A DNA stretch of 49,195 nt from UBA2942 sp045127535 (GCA_045127535.1 JBGVQN010000064.1:1-49195); one strand, 5' to 3'. Shown: positions 32,227 through 41,084, counted from the first letter of the stretch. Numbers and translations are program-made. The notes: a model not told the origin generated them from the sequence alone.

Positions 32227-33984
32227 ATGAAATATAATATAGAGAGAAAGCTGCAAAGAGCTGGTGCAGGTGTACTGGCGGCAGTACTCATGACAGGATG
32301 TGCAGGGAATTCTGACGGCAATGTGCAGGAAACCGGCACAGAGGATGTTACCATTATAACAGAAGAAAATCAGATTACTGCGTCTTCTGATGAAGAGACG
32401 GCATGGAAGGAAGCTTCCACAACGCCTTATGGACGTTATCCGGAGACGGTAGTGTATACATTGGCCAGACTGGCAACAGATGCCAATTCCAACCTGCCTG
32501 CAGGAGATACTTATGAAAATAATGCCTATACCCGTCTTTTGAATGAAATCATCAATGTACAAAATGAAGATGTTTTCCAGGGGGGCGGGGATACCTATAC
32601 CAATGGTATTTCCATGATGATCGCCACGGGAGAGATGGCGGACATTATGGTGGTAGGTGAGGAAGAAATGTACCAGCTTCAGGAGAAGGGCATGCTGGAG
32701 GATCTGACAGAAGTCTTTGAAAACTGTGCCAGCGACCAGATCAAGGAAATTTATGAAAGCTATGGAGCGCATATTTTTGACAGCTGTACTTTTGACGGAA
32801 AGCTTATGGCCATTCCGGAAACGGAAATATCCAATGGTCCCAATCTGTTCTGGGTGAGAAAAGATTATCTGGATGCACTGGGACTGGAAGAACCTGAGAC
32901 CCTTTCTGATGCTATGAATATTGCAAAGGAATTTGCAGAACATAATATAGGAGGAACTGAGGAAAAGCCTAATATTGGTTTGGCCTGTACCACAGAGCTG
33001 GTAGGAGGCACGGGAACTGCTGCTGAATTTGTCATGGATCTGGTGTTTGCGGCATATAATGCTTATCCAAAGCAGTGGATCCCAGGGGAAGACGGTACGG
33101 TTCGTTATGGCTCTGTTCAGCCGGAGGCAAAAGAGGCACTTCAGTATCTGAATGAGCTGTATGAGGATGGTGTCATAGATCCGGATTTTCTGATCCGCAC
33201 CTGGGATGATGTTGCAGGACTGATTGCAGAAGGACGTTGTGGTGCGTTTTTTGCGCCCTGGTGGGCACCCAACAATCCGCTGTGGGAGTGTTATGATGCT
33301 GATTCAGAAGCAGAATGGGTGCCTTATCTGATTTCCAATACAGAAAATGGTACCACCAGATATGGCAGCCAGAAAATGACCGGAAACTACGTGGTAGTAC
33401 GAAAAGGATATGAGCATCCGGAGGCGGCGATCAAAATCCTTTCCGTGATGTTTGATTATATGAGATATTCTTACGAAGATCCAGATGGAGAATTCCAGAA
33501 ATATTACCGGGAAAATGTGGATCCCACAGCCCGTCCTTTGGCGGTGAATGTGGATTATAAACAGGCATTGAACATGTGTTATGATACCCTTTGCGATGCC
33601 ATTTCCGAAGAGATTTCTCCGGAGGAACTGCCTTTGCTGGAAAAATCCTATTATGAGGCGTGCAGAAGTTATCTGGATGCTATGGAGAATGCCACTGCAG
33701 AGGAATGGAGTGCCTACACTTCCAGAATTACTGCCTGTGCATTGTTAAGCAGTGATACCATTGAGGAAGTGGAGGTATGGCACCCTAGAAAAACAGAGAC
33801 CATGACCAAGAGCTGGTACCGTCTTGAAGAAATAGAATCCGAATTTTACCTGAAAATCATCCGTGGGGAAGAAAGCATGGATGCCTTTGATGACTTTGTA
33901 CAGCGTTGGTATGAAGAGGGCGGTACTGAGATTTTGGAGGAACTTCAAAACCAGAAAAAAGAGTCTGGTATTGTAGGAGATTGA
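32227..33984 (+). CDS. Extracellular solute-binding lipoprotein linked to the two-component system
   Basis: A 585-aa secreted lipoprotein with lipobox MTGC (Cys25) and a bilobal binding-protein fold as in the LplA/YtcQ-type carbohydrate-binding family (blocks DIMVVGEEEMYQL, FWVRKDYLDALGL, GRCGAFFAPWW). The large size and the lack of adjacent permease genes suggest that it serves as ligand receptor for the YesM-type kinase or for a permease encoded elsewhere. ATG 32227 is the first start that gives a proper signal peptide; a TTG at 32197 would add ten unsupported residues. It begins 37 nt after the kinase gene. The next gene, also a binding protein, has its own promoter. Confidence 0.88.
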   Translation: MKYNIERKLQRAGAGVLAAVLMTGCAGNSDGNVQETGTEDVTIITEENQITASSDEETAWKEASTTPYGRYPETVVYTLARLATDANSNLPAGDTYENNAYTRLLNEIINVQNEDVFQGGGDTYTNGISMMIATGEMADIMVVGEEEMYQLQEKGMLEDLTEVFENCASDQIKEIYESYGAHIFDSCTFDGKLMAIPETEISNGPNLFWVRKDYLDALGLEEPETLSDAMNIAKEFAEHNIGGTEEKPNIGLACTTELVGGTGTAAEFVMDLVFAAYNAYPKQWIPGEDGTVRYGSVQPEAKEALQYLNELYEDGVIDPDFLIRTWDDVAGLIAEGRCGAFFAPWWAPNNPLWECYDADSEAEWVPYLISNTENGTTRYGSQKMTGNYVVVRKGYEHPEAAIKILSVMFDYMRYSYEDPDGEFQKYYRENVDPTARPLAVNVDYKQALNMCYDTLCDAISEEISPEELPLLEKSYYEACRSYLDAMENATAEEWSAYTSRITACALLSSDTIEEVEVWHPRKTETMTKSWYRLEEIESEFYLKIIRGEESMDAFDDFVQRWYEEGGTEILEELQNQKKESGIVGD

Positions 33985-34026
33985 CAAAAATCAAAGTTTT
34001 TTGATATTCCATTATCGTCTTTTTGT

Positions 34027-34035
34027 TGATATAAT
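34027..34035 (+). promoter_or_regulatory. Extended -10 promoter of the maltodextrin importer operon
   Basis: TGATATAAT (34027-34035) is a consensus extended -10 (TG-N-TATAAT). No good -35 is found at 17 nt, as is usual for this promoter type, so an activator may help. A leader of about 68 nt follows. Confidence 0.6.
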
Positions 34036-34109
34036 GAACACATCAAATGATTCAACCAGAGCGGTGGGCACAAGCCCAAAGCCGACTGGAATTTAAGGAG
34101 GAGTCAAAG

Positions 34110-35420
34110 ATGAAAAAAAGAGTAATTTCTTTACTTATGGTTGCAGCTATGGCAACAGGAATGTTTGCAGGCTGTGGTAGCAAGACTGAGGGCGAAAGCT
34201 CTTCTGCAGCAGATACAACAACTGCTGGTGCTGAGGAAACAACAGGCGATGCTGAGGAATCAACAGTAGGCGAAGCTGAAAAGGTTCAGTTAACTGTATG
34301 GTCTCCATCTGAGGATCAGGCTGCAGAGTCTGGCGAATGGTTACAGACAATGTGTGAGCAGTTCGATGAGTTACATCCAGAATGGGACATCGAGTTCACA
34401 TACGGTGTGTGTGCAGAAGGCGATGCTAAGGCTACTGTTACTCAGGACGTTGAAGGCGCAGCTGACGTTTACATGTTCGCAAACGACAACCTGACAGCTC
34501 TGATCGCTGCAAATGGTATTGCAAAGTTAGGCGGCAGCGCTTTAGAGGCTGTTCAGAATACTAACTCTCAGACAATTATCGATTCTGTATCTGTTGATGG
34601 CAGCGTTTACGGTGTTCCATTTACAAGTAACACATGGTTCATGTTCTATGACAAGTCTGTATTTACAGAAGATGACATCAAGAGCTTAGATGCTATGTTA
34701 GAAAAGGGTAAGGTTTCCTTCCCAATCACCAACTCCTGGTACATTGCTTCCTTCTATGCAGCAAATGGCTGTACATTATTTGGTGAAGGCGGTACAGATG
34801 AAGCAGCTGGCATCGATTTCTCCGGTGACAAGGCTGTAGCAGTAACCGAGTACTTAGTAAATTTAGCAGCTAATCCAAACTTCGTATCTGATGCTGACGG
34901 TGCTGGTATGTCCGGTCTGCGTGATGGTTCCATCAGCGCAATCTTCACCGGTTCCTGGGATGCAGCAGCTGTACAGGAAGCATTAGGCGAGAACTACGGT
35001 GTAGCTCAGCTGCCAGCTATCACTATCGATGGCGAAGAAAAGCTGATGAAGGCTTTCGCAGGTTCCAAGGCTATCGGCGTTAACCCAACTTCTGAGTATC
35101 CTCAGGTTGCAGTTGCACTGGCTAGCTACTTAGGAAGCGCAGAGGCTCAGTTAGCTCACTATGAGTTAAGAAATGTAATTCCTTGTAACACAGAGCTGTT
35201 AGCAGATGAAGCTATCAGCCAGGATGTAGTAGTAGCTGCACAGGGCGCTACAATTGAGAATACTGCTATCGTTCAGCCATTCGTAAGCGCAATGGATCTG
35301 TACTGGAGCCCAGCTGAGAACTTTGGTAAGGCTATCGTTAACGGCGAGGTAACTCTGGACAATGCGGCTGAGATGACAGAACAGCTCAATACTAGCATGA
35401 ATACTTCAGTTGTGGAATAA
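34110..35420 (+). CDS. Maltodextrin-type ABC transporter substrate-binding lipoprotein (MalE/MdxE-like)
   Basis: A 436-aa secreted lipoprotein with lipobox FAGC (Cys22), then a Thr/Glu-rich linker (about 25-58) and a solute-binding domain starting with LTVWSPSED. Blocks such as DVYMFANDNLTALIAANGI and GVPFTSNTWFMFYDKSVF are typical of cyclodextrin/maltodextrin-binding proteins. AAGGAGGAG precedes the ATG at good spacing. It is followed by a leaky-looking terminator and two permease genes, the standard order for this importer class. Codon choice is notably uniform, as in highly expressed genes. The substrate is assigned from family look and from the neighbouring phosphorylase, debranching enzyme and alpha-glucosidase genes. 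Confidence 0.92.
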   Translation: MKKRVISLLMVAAMATGMFAGCGSKTEGESSSAADTTTAGAEETTGDAEESTVGEAEKVQLTVWSPSEDQAAESGEWLQTMCEQFDELHPEWDIEFTYGVCAEGDAKATVTQDVEGAADVYMFANDNLTALIAANGIAKLGGSALEAVQNTNSQTIIDSVSVDGSVYGVPFTSNTWFMFYDKSVFTEDDIKSLDAMLEKGKVSFPITNSWYIASFYAANGCTLFGEGGTDEAAGIDFSGDKAVAVTEYLVNLAANPNFVSDADGAGMSGLRDGSISAIFTGSWDAAAVQEALGENYGVAQLPAITIDGEEKLMKAFAGSKAIGVNPTSEYPQVAVALASYLGSAEAQLAHYELRNVIPCNTELLADEAISQDVVVAAQGATIENTAIVQPFVSAMDLYWSPAENFGKAIVNGEVTLDNAAEMTEQLNTSMNTSVVE

Positions 35421-35457
35421 TATAAGCGGACAAGACACTATTATAGACACGAACTGT

Positions 35458-35492
35458 ATGGGCATTGTCTTTCGCAGGCAATGCCCATTTTG
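35458..35492 (+). terminator. Attenuating terminator between binding protein and permease genes
   Basis: ATGGGCATTG (35458-35467) pairs perfectly with CAATGCCCAT (35479-35488), then TTTTGTT. A moderately weak terminator here would let most transcripts end after the binding protein, giving it excess over the permeases. Confidence 0.75.
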
Positions 35493-35508
35493 TTAGAAAG
35501 GAAAAGAC

Positions 35509-36882
35509 ATGGCTATTTTTAAGAAGGGTGCATCTGAATTTGAAACTCCCTATACAGTAAAAGATGCCGTTGTAAAAGGAGGCCTTGCAACCAAACTTTC
35601 CATGATTATCATGGGATTTGGAAATGTGGCGCATAAGCAGTTTATGAAAGGTCTGTTGTATTTTGCAATTGAGCTGGCATACATTCTGTTTATGGTACAG
35701 ACTGGTATCGGATGTCTGCAGAATCTGATTTCTCTGGGTGGAGCTCAGCCAGAGGAAGTCTGGAATGAAGCAAAGGGTATTTATGAGTATACAAAGGGTG
35801 ATATGACCATACTGTTCCTGCTGTATGGTGTAGCTACCATCTTTTTGACCATTGCATTTATTATCGTATGGCGTGCCAATATGAAGAGTGCCTATGAGTG
35901 CGAATGTCTGAAGAAGGCTGGCAGGCATATCAATAACATTGGCGAAGATATCAAGGCATTGTTTGATAAGAAGCTGCAGTATACATTACTGTCAGCCCCA
36001 ATTATGGGTATTATCATTTTTACCATTTTGCCATTGGTATTTATGATTTGTATGGCATTTACCAACTACAGTAAGGTAAATGATCATCTGACCATTTTCG
36101 AATGGGTAGGATTGGATAATTTTGGAACTGTACTTGGTATGGGTAACTCCATTGGTCAGACGTTCTGGTCTGTACTGGGATGGACCATTGTATGGGCAAT
36201 CTTTGCAACATTCCTGAACTATATTCTGGGTATGCTGCTTGCCATGATCATCAACAGAAAGACCACAAGAATTAAGGGATTCTGGCGTTTCTGCTTTATG
36301 CTTTCCGCAGCAATTCCTCAGTTCGTATCTCTGCTGTTAATGCGTACTATGTTAAAGGACAATGGTCTGATCAATGTAATGCTGCAGAACGCAGGACTGA
36401 TCAACAGCCCACTGCCATTCCTGACAGATGCTACATGGGCAAGAGTAGTTGTTATTGTCATCAACCTGTGGGTAGGTATTCCATTTACCATGTTACAGGT
36501 AACCGGTATTCTGCAGAACATTCCTACAGAGCTGTATGAGGCAGCAAGAGTGGACGGCGCCAATGCGGTGACCATCTTCTTCAAGATTACACTGCCTTAC
36601 ATGCTGTTCGTAACCACACCTTACCTGATCACAACCTTTACAGGCAATATCAATAACTTCAATGTCATCTATCTTTTGACTGGTGGTGCTCCGGTTCCGG
36701 TTGGTTCCACAGCAGGAAAGACAGACCTTCTGGTTACCTGGTTGTACAAGCTGACCATTGATTACCAGTATTTCAACGTAGGTGCTGTAGTAGGTATTCT
36801 GACATTCGTAATTCTGGCTATTGTATCCCTGGTAACTTACCGGAATACCGGATCTTATAAGAATGAGGAGGGATTCCAATAA
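35509..36882 (+). CDS. Sugar ABC transporter permease (MalF/MdxF-like)
   Basis: A 457-aa membrane protein with about eight hydrophobic segments. The N-terminal part (1-125) with two extra membrane segments precedes the MalF core. The inner-membrane component signature EAARVDGANAVTIFFKITLP (about 344-363) forms the contact with the ATPase. The start follows AAAGGA at about 7 nt. Its stop overlaps the start of the next permease gene by one base (TAATG). It pairs with the MalG-like permease; the ATPase is not encoded in the window, so a shared MsmX-like ATPase elsewhere is expected. Confidence 0.94.
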   Translation: MAIFKKGASEFETPYTVKDAVVKGGLATKLSMIIMGFGNVAHKQFMKGLLYFAIELAYILFMVQTGIGCLQNLISLGGAQPEEVWNEAKGIYEYTKGDMTILFLLYGVATIFLTIAFIIVWRANMKSAYECECLKKAGRHINNIGEDIKALFDKKLQYTLLSAPIMGIIIFTILPLVFMICMAFTNYSKVNDHLTIFEWVGLDNFGTVLGMGNSIGQTFWSVLGWTIVWAIFATFLNYILGMLLAMIINRKTTRIKGFWRFCFMLSAAIPQFVSLLLMRTMLKDNGLINVMLQNAGLINSPLPFLTDATWARVVVIVINLWVGIPFTMLQVTGILQNIPTELYEAARVDGANAVTIFFKITLPYMLFVTTPYLITTFTGNINNFNVIYLLTGGAPVPVGSTAGKTDLLVTWLYKLTIDYQYFNVGAVVGILTFVILAIVSLVTYRNTGSYKNEEGFQ

Positions 36883-37757
36883 TGGCAAAAGAAAAGAAAA
36901 ATGCTTCCATGCGTACAAAAAGAATCATGACCGATACATTTGTGCATATTCTGCTTGCTGTATTGGCAGTGATTTGGGTATTACCCATTTTATGGATCAT
37001 CCTCCTGAGCTTCAGTACCCAGAAGGGTTCCTATGTAACCAGCTTCTTCCCAAAGGGTTATACTTTGGATAACTATATTAAGCTGTTTACAGATACACAG
37101 GTTCTGAACTTCCCTCAGATGTTCATGAATACATTCATTATCGCGATCTTCACCTGTATTATTTCTACATTCTTTGTACTGTCTGTATCTTACTGTATGT
37201 CCAGACTGCGTTACAAGATGAGAAAGCCATACATGAACATTGCCATGATCTTAGGCCTGTTCCCTGGATTCATGTCCATGGTAGCTGTGTATTATATCTT
37301 AAAGGCAGTAGGTCTGTCTGAAGGCTCCATGATCCGTGTGGCATTGATCCTGGTATATTCCGGTGGTACTGGTGCAGGTTTCTATATTGCAAAGGGATTC
37401 TTTGATACTGTACCAAAGTCTCTGGACGAGGCAGCATACTTAGACGGCTGTACCAAGTTCCAGGTATTTACCAAGGTAACCATGCCTTTGAGTAAACCAA
37501 TCATTGTATATACCGTACTGACAGCGTTCCTGTCACCATGGTTAGACTTTATCTTTGCGAAGGTTATCTGTAGAGCAAGCTCCGAGTACTATACCGTAGC
37601 TCTGGGTCTGTGGAAGATGCTGGAGAAGGAATACATTGACAAGTGGTATACCTGTTTCGCTGCAGGTGCCGTATGTATCTCCATTCCGATTGCGATTTTA
37701 TTCGTTATCATGCAGAGATATTATACAGAAGGACTTTCCGGAGCTGTTAAGGGTTGA
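36882..37757 (+). CDS. Sugar ABC transporter permease (MalG/MdxG-like)
   Basis: A 291-aa membrane protein with six hydrophobic segments, the normal MalG size. The ATPase-contact signature EAAYLDGCTKFQVFTKVTMP lies at about 183-202. It overlaps the upstream permease gene by one base, so translation is coupled. It ends the importer operon before a strong terminator. The function is import of maltodextrin-like oligosaccharides, inferred from family and neighbours. Confidence 0.94.
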   Translation: MAKEKKNASMRTKRIMTDTFVHILLAVLAVIWVLPILWIILLSFSTQKGSYVTSFFPKGYTLDNYIKLFTDTQVLNFPQMFMNTFIIAIFTCIISTFFVLSVSYCMSRLRYKMRKPYMNIAMILGLFPGFMSMVAVYYILKAVGLSEGSMIRVALILVYSGGTGAGFYIAKGFFDTVPKSLDEAAYLDGCTKFQVFTKVTMPLSKPIIVYTVLTAFLSPWLDFIFAKVICRASSEYYTVALGLWKMLEKEYIDKWYTCFAAGAVCISIPIAILFVIMQRYYTEGLSGAVKG

Positions 37758-37812
37758 TGGTATTATCCTGGATCCTTGGCTTGTGGGAGAAACGTAATTT
37801 CCTGTAAAACTG

Positions 37813-37887
37813 ATTCCCTGTGGGAAGCTTTCCTGCCTGTATGTGCTGCTGCATATGCAGGCAAAAAGCTCCCCCCAGGGAATTTTT
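37813..37887 (+). terminator. Strong intrinsic terminator of the importer operon
   Basis: A long hairpin: ATTCCCTG (37813-37820) pairs with CAGGGAAT (37876-37883), with further pairing inside (AGCTTT/AAAGCT and TGCCTGTATGTG/CATATGCAGGCA), followed by TTTTT. Confidence 0.9.
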
Positions 37888-37953
37888 ATCGGAAGAAATA
37901 TCCGGATGAAGGTGAATCTTCTGGTACAATCCATCATAAGGAGAAAACAGAAT

Positions 37954-39945
37954 ATGAAAGTGACATTAAACCGTACAGAGTGGAGAGATTTTTCCAGAGG
38001 ACAGGAAAAGTGTTTCCTGCTTACCAACGGTCTGGGTGGATATACATCTCTGACTGTAATTGGAGATAATGCCAGAGGAGATCATGCATTGTTTATGGCT
38101 GCACAGAAAGCACCCAATGTACGGATTAACCTGCTGGCGAATGTAAAAGAAGTTCTTGTAACCGAAGAAAAAGAAACAGAACTGTATGCTCAGGAATATG
38201 TAAATCGTACCAAAAACGCAGAGGGCTTCCGGTATCTGGAGGGCTTTTCTATGGAAGCACTGCCAGTGTGGCACTATAGGGTAAAGGGCATAGAGGTGGA
38301 AAAAACGGTTCTTACCCTTCAGGGAGAAAATACCATAGCCATTCGGTATCAGGTAAGAGGCGGCAGCACAGGGGACAGTCTGCAGGTAACACCTCTTATG
38401 AAATTTGCACCAAAGGGAAAGAACCCGGTTGCCGGACAGGCATTTCAGGCAGATGCATCCACCATTGAGAGTCAGGGAGTCAAAGTATATTATACATCCA
38501 ATGGTGTGTATGAACAGGTGCCGGAAGAACGGGCAGAGGATCTATATTATGAACAGGATGCCAGAGATGGCAGAGATGCAGTGGGTACAGTAGTGTGGAA
38601 TCACAGGATCTGTTTTTCACTGGCGCCCGGTGAGCAGACTTTTTACCTGGTATACAGCATGGACCATTCTGTGGATCACATCAAGGTTCAAGAGGTAAAT
38701 GAATGGATCCAAAATGCCCAGGAGTACAGAAATGAACTGATGGAACGCAGTGGTCTGCGCCATCCGGCAGGCCGGGTACTGGCAGTTAGTGCGGCCCAGT
38801 ATATTGTAGAACGTGAATCTACCGGAGGAAAGAGCATTCTGGCAGGCTTCCCATTTTTTGAGGACTGGGGCAGAGATACCATGATTGCTTTGCCAGGCTG
38901 TACGCTGGCCACTGGTGACCTGGAAAGCTGCAAAAGCATTCTGCGCACCTTTATGGCTTACTGCCATAAGGGACTGATGCCAAACCTGTTTCCTGAGGGA
39001 GGCAGAGAGCCTATGTACAATACAGTAGATGCGGCTCTGTTGTTTATGGAAGGGGTATATGAATACTATCTGGAATCCGGAGATATTGATTTCGTAAAGG
39101 AAGCATATCCTGTAATGGAGGATATTGTATACTGGTACTGTAAGGGAGCAGATTATCATATCCGTATGGAGGCAGATGGATTGATTTCCGCAGGCGGTGG
39201 ATTAGAGCAGGTGACTTGGATGGATGTGCGCATTGGAGACGAACTCCCAACTCCTCGTCATGGAAAGCCGGTAGAGATCAATGCTTACTGGTACAATGGG
39301 CTGAAAATTATGGAAGAGCTCACAGGACTGTTACCAGAAAGTATGCAGAAAGCCTCACGCCAGACGGCTTCTGCCTATGGGGCACTGGCAAGATTGGTAA
39401 AGGAGAGCTTCCTGGCGCAGTTCTGGATGGAAGATAAGGGATACCTGAAAGATGTGATCAACGGTACAAGCGAGGAAGATCAGTTCCGCTGCAATCAGGT
39501 TTTTGCCCTGGCGCTTCCGTATCGAATGCTTTCCAAGGAACAGGGACAGCGGGTTTTACAGGCTGTAAAGGCACAGCTGTACACACCTGTGGGACTTCGT
39601 TCTCTTTCTCCGCAGGATCCGGCATTTCATCCCTGGTATGGCGGCAGCCAGTTATCCAGAGACCGGGCATATCATCAGGGAACTGTATGGGCGTTTCCTC
39701 TTGGCGCATATTACAGAGCGGTGCTGTATTATGCAGAAAGTACCGCAGCAGGCATTGCAGAGGTAGAACGGGGATTAGAGCTGCTGGAAGGCTGGCTGTA
39801 TGAAGGATGTCTGTTCCATCTGGCAGAGATTTATGATGGAGAAGCTCCGGTCATTTCCAAGGGCTGTTTTGCCCAGGCATGGAGTGTGGGCGAAATGCTT
39901 CGTGTATATCGTGACCTGGAGAAAGTGGAAGACAGTATTCTGTAG
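37954..39945 (+). CDS. Glycogen debranching enzyme (amylo-alpha-1,6-glucosidase)
   Basis: A 663-aa cytosolic enzyme. The N-terminal beta-rich domain (about 1-270; begins with FLLTNGLGGYTSLTV, typical of GDE_N) is followed by a catalytic (alpha/alpha)6 domain of the GDE_C/GH133 type with FEDWGRDTMIALPG (about 302-315), YNTVDAALLFMEGVYEY and a late AYHQGTVWAFPLGAY block. It removes alpha-1,6 branch stubs from limit dextrins, working with the phosphorylase. ATG 37954 has AAGGAG 10 nt upstream; the longer reading from 37843 would run through the preceding terminator hairpin and is rejected. It lies just after the importer operon and has its own terminator. Confidence 0.94.
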   Translation: MKVTLNRTEWRDFSRGQEKCFLLTNGLGGYTSLTVIGDNARGDHALFMAAQKAPNVRINLLANVKEVLVTEEKETELYAQEYVNRTKNAEGFRYLEGFSMEALPVWHYRVKGIEVEKTVLTLQGENTIAIRYQVRGGSTGDSLQVTPLMKFAPKGKNPVAGQAFQADASTIESQGVKVYYTSNGVYEQVPEERAEDLYYEQDARDGRDAVGTVVWNHRICFSLAPGEQTFYLVYSMDHSVDHIKVQEVNEWIQNAQEYRNELMERSGLRHPAGRVLAVSAAQYIVERESTGGKSILAGFPFFEDWGRDTMIALPGCTLATGDLESCKSILRTFMAYCHKGLMPNLFPEGGREPMYNTVDAALLFMEGVYEYYLESGDIDFVKEAYPVMEDIVYWYCKGADYHIRMEADGLISAGGGLEQVTWMDVRIGDELPTPRHGKPVEINAYWYNGLKIMEELTGLLPESMQKASRQTASAYGALARLVKESFLAQFWMEDKGYLKDVINGTSEEDQFRCNQVFALALPYRMLSKEQGQRVLQAVKAQLYTPVGLRSLSPQDPAFHPWYGGSQLSRDRAYHQGTVWAFPLGAYYRAVLYYAESTAAGIAEVERGLELLEGWLYEGCLFHLAEIYDGEAPVISKGCFAQAWSVGEMLRVYRDLEKVEDSIL

Positions 39946-39949
39946 TTGA

Positions 39950-39995
39950 AAAAGGTGTTCCATGCAGACGAAGATATCTGCATGAAGCACCTTTT
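39950..39995 (+). terminator. Intrinsic terminator after the debranching enzyme gene
   Basis: A 19-bp stem (39950-39968 / 39977-39995) with one mismatch and A/T flanks, ending in TTTT. Confidence 0.88.
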
Positions 39996-40008
39996 ATTGT
40001 GTAAAATT

Positions 40009-40118
40009 TAGGAAATTGCGAAACTGTATTCAGCATCAGCTTTGGGAAGTATCTGTAAGAAAATATTTTCTTACAGATACTTTCCAAAGCGTTTGGTCAT
40101 AAGTTTCGCAATTACCTA
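40009..40118 (+). repeat. Palindromic MITE-like element, short copy
   Basis: A 110-bp near-perfect inverted repeat. The ends TAGGAAATTGCGAAAC and GTTTCGCAATTACCTA differ at one base, and the centre GTATCTGTAAGAAAATATT continues into its complement. The ends and the CTTTGGGAAGTATCTGTAAG block match the ends of the 248-bp element at 7278-7525. The same 7-mer GTAAAAT flanks it at 40001-40007 and 40119-40125, which may be a target-site duplication. It has no coding capacity and could fold as one ~50-bp hairpin. Confidence 0.75.
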
Positions 40119-40146
40119 GTAAAATCGCATGAAAGGTGGAGAATAT

Positions 40147-40617
40147 ATGAATATACGTATGGCGGAAGAACATGATATGAGCAAAATGACAGACTTGCTG
40201 ATGCAGGTATGTCTGGTGCATCACAAAGGCCGGCCGGATTTATTTAAATATGGCGCCAGAAAATATACAGACGAGCAGCTGATCGCATTGATCCACAATG
40301 AAAGTACCCCTATATTGGTGGCAGTAGATGAGGGAGACCAGGTGGTAGGCTATGCATTCTGTAAATTCATTCAGCATGTGGGAGATAATATCCTCACAGA
40401 TGTAAAAACCCTGTATATTGATGATTTGTGTGTAGATGAAGCCTGCAGAGGCCAGCATATCGGCAAAGTACTGTATGAAGCAGTGCTGGATTTTGCCAGG
40501 AACCATAACTGTTATAATGTAACCCTGAATGTCTGGAGCTGCAACCCTGGGGCACAGAAGTTTTATGAATCCTGTGGCTTAAAGCCTCAGAAGGTGGGGA
40601 TGGAAGTGATTCTTTAA
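40147..40617 (+). CDS. GNAT-family N-acetyltransferase
   Basis: A 156-aa cytosolic acetyltransferase. The acetyl-CoA site is DDLCVDEACRGQHIGKVL (about 98-115), which contains the R/Q-x-x-G-x-G/A type loop (RGQHIG). The C-terminal NVWSCNPGAQKFYESCGLK is the family's last conserved block. ATG 40147 lies 5 nt after GGAG; an upstream in-frame ATG (40129) precedes that site. The acceptor is unknown; RimI-like or small-molecule acetylation are equally possible. It is a single gene between a palindromic element and spoIIID. Confidence 0.92.
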   Translation: MNIRMAEEHDMSKMTDLLMQVCLVHHKGRPDLFKYGARKYTDEQLIALIHNESTPILVAVDEGDQVVGYAFCKFIQHVGDNILTDVKTLYIDDLCVDEACRGQHIGKVLYEAVLDFARNHNCYNVTLNVWSCNPGAQKFYESCGLKPQKVGMEVIL

Positions 40618-40651
40618 AAAACATATATTTCGAATTCAGAATTTTCAGTGA

Positions 40652-40678
40652 ATACATTTTCCAGGGGTTTCATAAGAT
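40652..40678 (+). promoter_or_regulatory. Candidate sporulation (sigma-E-like) promoter of spoIIID
   Basis: ATA (40652-40654) then 16 nt then CATAAGAT (40671-40678), similar to the sigma-E pattern of ATA and CATA-N2-AT boxes. No sigma-A promoter is visible. In Bacillus spoIIID is transcribed by sigma-E. Confidence 0.4.
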
Positions 40679-40704
40679 GTACAAATCCGTTCAGGAGACA
40701 TCTT

Positions 40705-40959
40705 ATGAGGGAATATATTGAAGAACGTGCCGTAGAGATCGGCCAGTACATTGTAGATTACCAGGCTACTGTCAGACAGACTGCCAGACAGTTTGGTATT
40801 AGCAAAAGCACAGTGCATAAGGACATCACAGAGCGTCTGCTGGTGGTGAATCCCCTCCTTGCAAGAGAGGCCAGAGTGATACTGGATATTAACAAGTCAG
40901 AAAGACACATACGGGGTGGACTGGCTACCAAGGCGAAGTATGGACATAGGACTGCGTAG
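40705..40959 (+). CDS. spoIIID: Sporulation transcriptional regulator SpoIIID
   Basis: An 84-aa DNA-binding protein, about the length of Bacillus SpoIIID (93 aa). It begins MREYIEERAVEIGQYIVDY, has the helix-turn-helix ARQFGISKSTVHKDITERL (about 26-44) and the signature ERHIRGGLATKAKY near the C-terminus. SpoIIID acts in the mother cell, turning some sigma-E genes on and others off. AGGAG lies 7 nt before ATG 40705; the 103-aa reading from 40648 begins inside the promoter region. The gene is monocistronic with a terminator. It is strong evidence that the organism descends from endospore formers. Confidence 0.96.
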   Translation: MREYIEERAVEIGQYIVDYQATVRQTARQFGISKSTVHKDITERLLVVNPLLAREARVILDINKSERHIRGGLATKAKYGHRTA

Positions 40960-40988
40960 CATGGGAATCGTTTACCAGTGAAGAGGGA

Positions 40989-41018
40989 GGGCTTTCGTTT
41001 CATAGCGAAAGCCCTTTT
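40989..41018 (+). terminator. Intrinsic terminator after spoIIID
   Basis: GGGCTTTCG (40989-40997) pairs perfectly with CGAAAGCCC (41006-41014), then TTTT. Confidence 0.9.
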
Positions 41019-41055
41019 GATATGCTTTTTCAAGGCTGTTTCGGCTTAGGCAGTG

Positions 41056-41084
41056 TTGAAACTTACTCCAAAACAAGTTATACT
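41056..41084 (+). promoter_or_regulatory. Sigma-A promoter of the alpha-glucosidase gene
   Basis: TTGAAA (41056-41061), 17-nt spacer, TATACT (41079-41084); both boxes are near consensus. Confidence 0.8.

Noticed and set aside
37843..37953. Longer start for the debranching enzyme
   Set aside because: It overlaps the importer operon terminator; AAGGAG before ATG 37954 sets the start.
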